This document shows, piece after piece, positions 39,679-45,213 of a stretch of DNA of 45,213 bases. Under the pieces are notes generated by a model. It had not been told where the DNA came from. It did no database searches and was given only the letters and a program-made list of their open reading frames with translations. The DNA is taken from the NCBI GenBank assembly GCA_027296625.1, contig JAPUIX010000043.1, forward strand, positions 1-45,213, in the 5' to 3' direction. Source of the stretch: Gammaproteobacteria bacterium (GTDB taxonomy: Bacteria; Pseudomonadota; Gammaproteobacteria; JAKEHO01). Every line of letters starts with the position of its first letter. Position 1 is the stretch's first letter. The position numbers and the translations under genes are program-made.

Positions 39679-39958
39679 AGGCCTCTACCCTTGCTTTTAG
39701 TTTCTGCCCTGGACGAAATGTCACTACCCGTCGCGCACTGATTGGGATTTCTTCTCCGGTCTTCGGGTTGCGCCCAGGTCGTTCGTTCTTATCGCGCAAG
39801 TCGAAATTGCCAAAACCCGAAAGCTTTACCTGTCGCCCTGCCTCAAGAGCAGCCCGGATCGCCTCGAAAAACATTTCGACGATTTCCTTAGCTTCCCGCT
39901 TATTCAGGCCTAATTCTTCGTATAGCTTTTCGGCCATGTTTTCCTTGGTCAACGCCAT
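39656..39958 (-). CDS. ihfA: Integration host factor subunit alpha
   Basis: 100 aa, ATG start. IHF-alpha pairs with IHF-beta (not in window) to bend DNA at specific sites in recombination, replication and transcription. The chain opens [20 protein letters not shown]. The beta-arm region [20 protein letters not shown] contains the conserved Pro that intercalates in the minor groove, and [14 protein letters not shown] is typical of the HU/IHF family. Length matches E. coli IhfA (99). It sits directly after pheT, the classic pheST-ihfA order. Confidence 0.96.
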   Translation of the reverse strand: MALTKENMAEKLYEELGLNKREAKEIVEMFFEAIRAALEAGRQVKLSGFGNFDLRDKNERPGRNPKTGEEIPISARRVVTFRPGQKLKARVEAYAGSIER

Positions 39959-39959
39959 A

Positions 39960-42338
39960 TCACTCCCTCAGCGTGATACCAAACTTTTTCTTGAGCCCCC
40001 TCACGATGCCTTCCACGATGGCATCCACCTCCCCATCTATAAGAGTGCTAGAAGATCCCTGAAAGGTCAAGCCCAAAGCGAGACTTTTCTTCCCTGGATC
40101 AATGCCTTCCCCCTCATATACGTCAAATAACTGTAGGTGTTTTAGCACATCAGTGGCGCTTTTGGCAACAAAGTCGAGCACATCGGTGGCCGGGACGGCC
40201 TTATCGACCACCAGAGCAATGTCCCGGCGTATCGACGGGTACTTGGAGGGCTGGATGAAGCGAGGGAGGCGTTCTTGCATAACCTCACAGAGCTGCAGCT
40301 CGTAAACCAACACCGTCTGGCTAATCTCGAGATCGCGGGCAATCGCGGGGTGCAGGCTGCCCATCAACCCGACCCGCCGCCCTTGGCGGAAGATGCCGGC
40401 AGCCTGGCCCGGATGCAGCGCAGGGTGGTCAAGCGGGCGAAAATCGACCTCACCCGGGTCACTTGCCAGCCGCAAGAGCGCCTCCACATCGCCCTTCAAA
40501 TCATAAAAGTCAGCGGGGCGAGCTGGGATCCCCCATTGCTCTGCATAGGCTGCCCCAGTAATTACGCCTGCCAGCATGTTCTCTTGTTCGAGTTCTACAC
40601 CTTGTCTAAACACCAGTCCGCACTCGAATAGCCGCACACGGACCTGCTGGCGTTTTTGATTGTACATCAACGCTTGAACAAGGCCCGGCCAGAGGCTAGT
40701 ACGCATAACCGACATGTCTGACGCGATCGGATTGGCGAGCGGGATGGCATGATCATTTAGCGCGAGTAAGGCTTGTAATTTTGGGTCAACAAAACTATAG
40801 GTAATCGCTTCGTGATACCCGCGATCGACCAACGTTTGACGAATATTGGACAGCGGTACCTGCGACTCGCGGGATCCTTGGATTTTAAGGCCACCCTGGG
40901 GGATGCGGCTGGGGATCATGTCGTAACCCTGGACACGAACCACTTCTTCAATCAGATCTGCTTCGATGGCGACATCGAAACGGAATGACGGGGGTGTAAC
41001 CTTCCAGGCGCCTTTGCTGTGTTTGAACTCCATGCCCAGTTTTGCCAAGACGTCATTAACTGTTTTATCCGGAATCGATAGGCCAACCAGCCGCTCGAGG
41101 CGGGCACTCCGCAAGGTAATGGGCACTCGCTTTGGCAGGTTGTCCTTAAAGCAGCGGTCTACAACGGGGCCGGGTTCTCCACCGCAAATTCCGACGAGCA
41201 GGGCCGTCATCCTTTCCACCGCACGTCGCTGCAGTTCGAAATCAACACCGCGCTCAAAGCGGTATGATGAGTCGGTATGTAGCCCAAAACGCCGTGCACG
41301 GCCCGCAATCGCCCTTGGTGAGAAGAACGCACTCTCCAGGAAAATGTGCTGAGTAGCCTCTGACACCCCTGAGTCCACCCCACCGATGATCCCGGCCAAC
41401 GCCAGCACGCGCTGTTCGTCTGCGATCACCAACGTATCGCTCTCCAGGGCAATATCCTGCCCGTCCAGGGATTGGAGCCGCTCATTGCCATTCGAATACC
41501 TCACGTGTACCGCACCGTGAAGCTTTTCGAGATCGAAAGCGTGCATGGGTTGCCCCAGCTCTAGCATGACGTAGTTCGTCACGTCGACAACCGCGTTCAC
41601 GCTACGCAGTCCGCTGCGGCGGAGTCGCTCGCACATCCAAATTGGCGTACAGACAGACAGGTTAACCCCCCGAATCACTCGGCCAACATAGCGGGGACAC
41701 GCCTCGGGGGCATCGATCTCAATTGACTGGGTATCTTTGATAGCATCCTGCACTGGCTCATACGGCGGTCCATGCACCTCACACCCATTTAGCACGCCCA
41801 CCTCGCGCGCAATGCCGGCAATGCTGAGACAGTCCCCCCGATTTGGCGTAATCGCCACTTCGATACTGCTGTCTTCAAGCGACAAAAACTCATGCAGGTC
41901 TTTCCCAAGAGGGGCGTCAGCCGGCAGTTCCATCAGCCCTTCTCCATCATCGCCCCCAAGCCCGATCTCCGCAGCTGAACACAGCATGCCCTGAGACTCG
42001 ACGCCACGAATCTCGGCCGCGGTGATTCGCCTGCCCTCAGGTAGAGTGGCACCGACGTCTGCGAATGGCGCTCGCATGCCTACCCGCACGTTCGGCGCCG
42101 CGCAAACGACTGTGGAGGTTTTGCCATGACCGATGCTCACCTGACAAACCTTAAGCTCGTCTGCCTCGGCATGCGGGCGCACCTCTGTGACGTCGGCGAT
42201 CACGATACCACTGAACTCGGCCGCCACGGGCCGAACAGACTCCACCTCCAGACCCGCCATCGTCAGCTGCTCCACCAATGTCTCGGTCGGAACCGGCGGA
42301 TCAACCCACTCACGTAACCAATGCTCACTAAATTGCAT
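39960..42338 (-). CDS. pheT: Phenylalanyl-tRNA synthetase subunit beta
   Basis: 792 aa, ATG start. It pairs with PheS in an alpha2beta2 enzyme. The domains are in the expected order: an EMAP-like tRNA-binding domain ([21 protein letters not shown]), B3/B4 editing domain ([20 protein letters not shown]), B5 domain, catalytic-like fold, and a C-terminal FDX-ACB anticodon-binding domain ([20 protein letters not shown]). Length is that of E. coli PheT (795). It follows pheS by 64 bp and is 1 bp from ihfA. Confidence 0.97.
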   Translation of the reverse strand: MQFSEHWLREWVDPPVPTETLVEQLTMAGLEVESVRPVAAEFSGIVIADVTEVRPHAEADELKVCQVSIGHGKTSTVVCAAPNVRVGMRAPFADVGATLPEGRRITAAEIRGVESQGMLCSAAEIGLGGDDGEGLMELPADAPLGKDLHEFLSLEDSSIEVAITPNRGDCLSIAGIAREVGVLNGCEVHGPPYEPVQDAIKDTQSIEIDAPEACPRYVGRVIRGVNLSVCTPIWMCERLRRSGLRSVNAVVDVTNYVMLELGQPMHAFDLEKLHGAVHVRYSNGNERLQSLDGQDIALESDTLVIADEQRVLALAGIIGGVDSGVSEATQHIFLESAFFSPRAIAGRARRFGLHTDSSYRFERGVDFELQRRAVERMTALLVGICGGEPGPVVDRCFKDNLPKRVPITLRSARLERLVGLSIPDKTVNDVLAKLGMEFKHSKGAWKVTPPSFRFDVAIEADLIEEVVRVQGYDMIPSRIPQGGLKIQGSRESQVPLSNIRQTLVDRGYHEAITYSFVDPKLQALLALNDHAIPLANPIASDMSVMRTSLWPGLVQALMYNQKRQQVRVRLFECGLVFRQGVELEQENMLAGVITGAAYAEQWGIPARPADFYDLKGDVEALLRLASDPGEVDFRPLDHPALHPGQAAGIFRQGRRVGLMGSLHPAIARDLEISQTVLVYELQLCEVMQERLPRFIQPSKYPSIRRDIALVVDKAVPATDVLDFVAKSATDVLKHLQLFDVYEGEGIDPGKKSLALGLTFQGSSSTLIDGEVDAIVEGIVRGLKKKFGITLRE

Positions 42339-42402
42339 CTACCAAGTACCCGAATCCCCTAACTCACAATTATTGAGAACACGCCCTACCATTCGATCCC
42401 GC

Positions 42403-43506
<1,104 letters not shown>

Positions 43507-43866
43507 TCAACTCGCGAGGCAGGCCTTGACCTTATCTGCCAGCTCGGCAAACGCCCCTTTGTCGAACACGGCGAGGTCAGCCAAGACTTTCCTATCAATC
43601 TCTATGGAAGCCTTATGCAATCCATTCATAAACCGGCTGTAGGAAATTCCACATTCACGGGCGGCTGCATTGATACGTATGATCCACAATCCCCTGAATT
43701 GGCGCTTTCGCTGCCGGCGGTCCCGATAGGCGTACTGTCCTGCCTTGGTTACTGCCTGCTTGGCAACACGGTAGACGTTTTTCCGGCGCCCCCGATAACC
43801 CTTCGCCTGGCTAAGAACCTTTTTGTGCCTCGCATGGGCGGTAACGCTGCGCTTTCCTCTTGCCAT
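43507..43866 (-). CDS. rplT: 50S ribosomal protein L20
   Basis: 119 aa, ATG start ([18 protein letters not shown]). L20 binds 23S rRNA early in 50S assembly and, in relatives, represses its own operon. The basic N-terminal extension ([18 protein letters not shown]) and [20 protein letters not shown] are intact. Length matches E. coli L20 (118). It follows rpmI by 17 bp. Confidence 0.97.
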   Translation of the reverse strand: MARGKRSVTAHARHKKVLSQAKGYRGRRKNVYRVAKQAVTKAGQYAYRDRRQRKRQFRGLWIIRINAAARECGISYSRFMNGLHKASIEIDRKVLADLAVFDKGAFAELADKVKACLAS

Positions 43867-43883
43867 CCCAATATTTCCTCACA

Positions 43884-44081
43884 TTATGTGTACGGCAATA
43901 GACGGCGTACTGCCTTTTCGTCGTTATCACTCAATGCGATTAAGGGCCGCAATTGGCGTTTCCGCTTGACCTTTTTCTTGGTCAAAATATGATTTTTATG
44001 CGACTGGCGATGCCTAAATTTGCCCGATGCCGTGCGCTTAAACCGCTTGGCCGCACCGCGATTCGATTTCATCTTTGGCAT
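43884..44081 (-). CDS. rpmI: 50S ribosomal protein L35
   Basis: 65 aa, ATG start. The small, highly basic chain [20 protein letters not shown] is the L35 signature, followed by [20 protein letters not shown]. Length equals E. coli L35 (65). It lies 79 bp after infC, the space where an L20-responsive structure would lie in related species; I could not define one. Confidence 0.97.
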   Translation of the reverse strand: MPKMKSNRGAAKRFKRTASGKFRHRQSHKNHILTKKKVKRKRQLRPLIALSDNDEKAVRRLLPYT

Positions 44082-44160
44082 CCCTACTACTCCATGTTTA
44101 ACCGCAGCATTACTAACGGGCCCTGCAAACGCAACTGCAACGTGTCATCTCTTGTCCTGC

Positions 44161-44676
44161 TCATCTCTTCGGTCCAAGTATCATCACCATCTGCCGACGC
44201 TCCATCTTAGAATACTGTTCGACAGCGCCATACTCTGCGAGATCTGCCTCAATCCGTTGTAGCATTTTCGAGCCAAGTTCCTGGTGCGCTAACTCGCGGC
44301 CCCTGAAACGCAGTGTTACCTTTACTTTATCTCCATGCGTAAGAAAACGTATCAGATTGCGTAATTTGATCTGATAATCCGCTTCATCTGTCCCCGGCCG
44401 GAATTTTACTTCTTTAACCTGTATCTGCTTTTGTTTCTTTTTTGCTGACTGCCGCTTTTTGTTCTCATCAAACAAATACTTCCCATAATCCATGACTCGG
44501 CAGACTGGCGGGTCAACATTAGGCACGATCTCCACAAGATCTAGCTCAGCCTCATCGGCTATTTGCAGTGCCTGCTCCAAAGGCACAATGCCAACTTGCT
44601 CTCCATCACTGCCGATAACCCGCACTTCCGCGCTCGTTATCTGTTCATTAAGACGAGTCTTCTTTCCCGCAGCGAT
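44161..44676 (-). CDS. infC: Translation initiation factor IF-3, ATC start
   Basis: 171 aa if it starts at ATC 44676. The frame upstream of the first GTG (44625) continues [14 protein letters not shown], which belongs to the IF-3 N-domain, and reaches a TAG at 44680-44682, so the start must lie between. The only suitable codon is ATC, eight bases after a GGAGG. E. coli infC uses ATT, and such rare starts let IF-3 repress itself by rejecting them. The body is typical ([51 protein letters not shown]), and it ends at MVMILGPKR. Located 3 bp after the thrS stop. Confidence 0.9.
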   Translation of the reverse strand: MAAGKKTRLNEQITSAEVRVIGSDGEQVGIVPLEQALQIADEAELDLVEIVPNVDPPVCRVMDYGKYLFDENKKRQSAKKKQKQIQVKEVKFRPGTDEADYQIKLRNLIRFLTHGDKVKVTLRFRGRELAHQELGSKMLQRIEADLAEYGAVEQYSKMERRQMVMILGPKR

Positions 44677-44679
44677 ATT

Positions 44680-45213
44680 CTAATCCTCCAAAATGCGGCG
44701 GCCGCGGCACACGACTTCGGTTTGTAGACGCTCGGCGAAATCGTCCAGGGACATAGCGCCAAGGTCCTCCCCCCCACGCGTACGCACGGCCACGGAATTG
44801 GCTTCCATCTCGCGCCCGCCCACAATCAGCAGATACGGGACACGTTGCATTGCGTGCTCGCGGATTTTATGCCCGATGGTCTCATTTCTCAAGTCGGCCG
44901 TTACTCTGAACCCCTGTTTTTTCAAGGTGTCTGCCACGGCTTCTGCGTATCTTACTTGTTTCTCTGTAATACTGATCACGACCACCTGTACCGGCGCCAA
45001 CCACGCCGGAAAGGCACCCGCATAGTGTTCAATCAAGATGCCAATAAAGCGCTCCAGTGAACCCAGTATCGCCCGATGCAGCATCACCGGGACTTGTTTA
45101 GAGCCTTCCTCGCCAATATAGTGTGCCCCGAGCCGATCCGGCATCGAAAAATCAACCTGGATAGTCCCTAACTGCCATATGCGACCGATGCAGTCCCTGA
45201 GCGAGAAATCGAT
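44680..45213 (-). CDS. thrS: Threonyl-tRNA synthetase, partial (C-terminal part)
   Basis: 178 codons including the stop are visible; the gene continues beyond the right edge. The segment holds the end of the class II catalytic domain ([20 protein letters not shown], then [20 protein letters not shown], which is motif 3) and the anticodon-binding domain ([18 protein letters not shown] to the end). The chain ends CRGRRILED, shorter by a few residues than E. coli. The stop (TAG) is inside the GGAGGATTAG that also serves as the infC ribosome binding site. Confidence 0.96.
   Translation of the reverse strand: MDFSLRDCIGRIWQLGTIQVDFSMPDRLGAHYIGEEGSKQVPVMLHRAILGSLERFIGILIEHYAGAFPAWLAPVQVVVISITEKQVRYAEAVADTLKKQGFRVTADLRNETIGHKIREHAMQRVPYLLIVGGREMEANSVAVRTRGGEDLGAMSLDDFAERLQTEVVCRGRRILED

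Overview
The window is a stretch of bacterial chromosome with moderate G+C and dense gene packing. The gene order is that of a gammaproteobacterium: rpsB-tsf-pyrH-frr-uppS-cdsA-dxr-rseP-bamA-skp-lpxD-fabZ-lpxA-rnhB-dnaE-accA-tilS, then thrS-infC-rpmI-rplT-pheS-pheT-ihfA-merR, plus glnD beside map, glmS, thiC near tolC, and a MutH. I cannot name the genus. The many GTG/TTG starts and the mixed neighbourhoods suggest a free-living or environmental lineage rather than an enteric one, but that is inference.

Layout. Positions 1-2509 (+) hold four genes that look like one unit: a MotA/TolQ/ExbB proton-channel protein cut by the window edge, an ExbD-like protein with an unusual extracytoplasmic domain, a small membrane protein, and a membrane-anchored FHA protein. 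This is the least familiar part of the window. Positions 2572-23026 (-) hold a TlpA-like thioredoxin and then the long translation / isoprenoid / envelope / lipid A / replication cluster. Overlapping start and stop codons show strong translational coupling. lpxB is absent from its usual place between lpxA and rnhB, where 269 bp without a recognisable gene remain. RpsB carries a lysine-rich tail of about 170 residues.

Positions 23306-26796 (+) hold map and glnD, divergent from rpsB. Positions 26837-29721 (-) hold a compact operon of a JAMM peptidase, a CysO-like / rhodanese / E1 fusion, and a CysM-like synthase. It looks like a thiocarboxylate-dependent cysteine pathway of the mycobacterial Mec-CysO-CysM type, but with the sulfur carrier fused to its own activating enzyme. 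Next come mutH and dusA (+), and thiC (-) under a TPP riboswitch with a clear terminator.

Positions 33977-36979 (+) hold a divergent Pcm-like methyltransferase, a single-domain rhodanese, tolC and an isochorismatase-family hydrolase, ending in a terminator. From 37075 to the window end everything is on the minus strand: glmS, tRNA-Pro(GGG), a MerR regulator, ihfA, pheT, pheS, rplT, rpmI, infC and a partial thrS. A terminator-like hairpin sits between rplT and pheS, and infC appears to start at a rare ATC codon.

I saw no CRISPR array, insertion sequence, prophage gene, rRNA or integration site. Apart from the first four genes and the Mec/CysO/CysM cluster, the content is core housekeeping.
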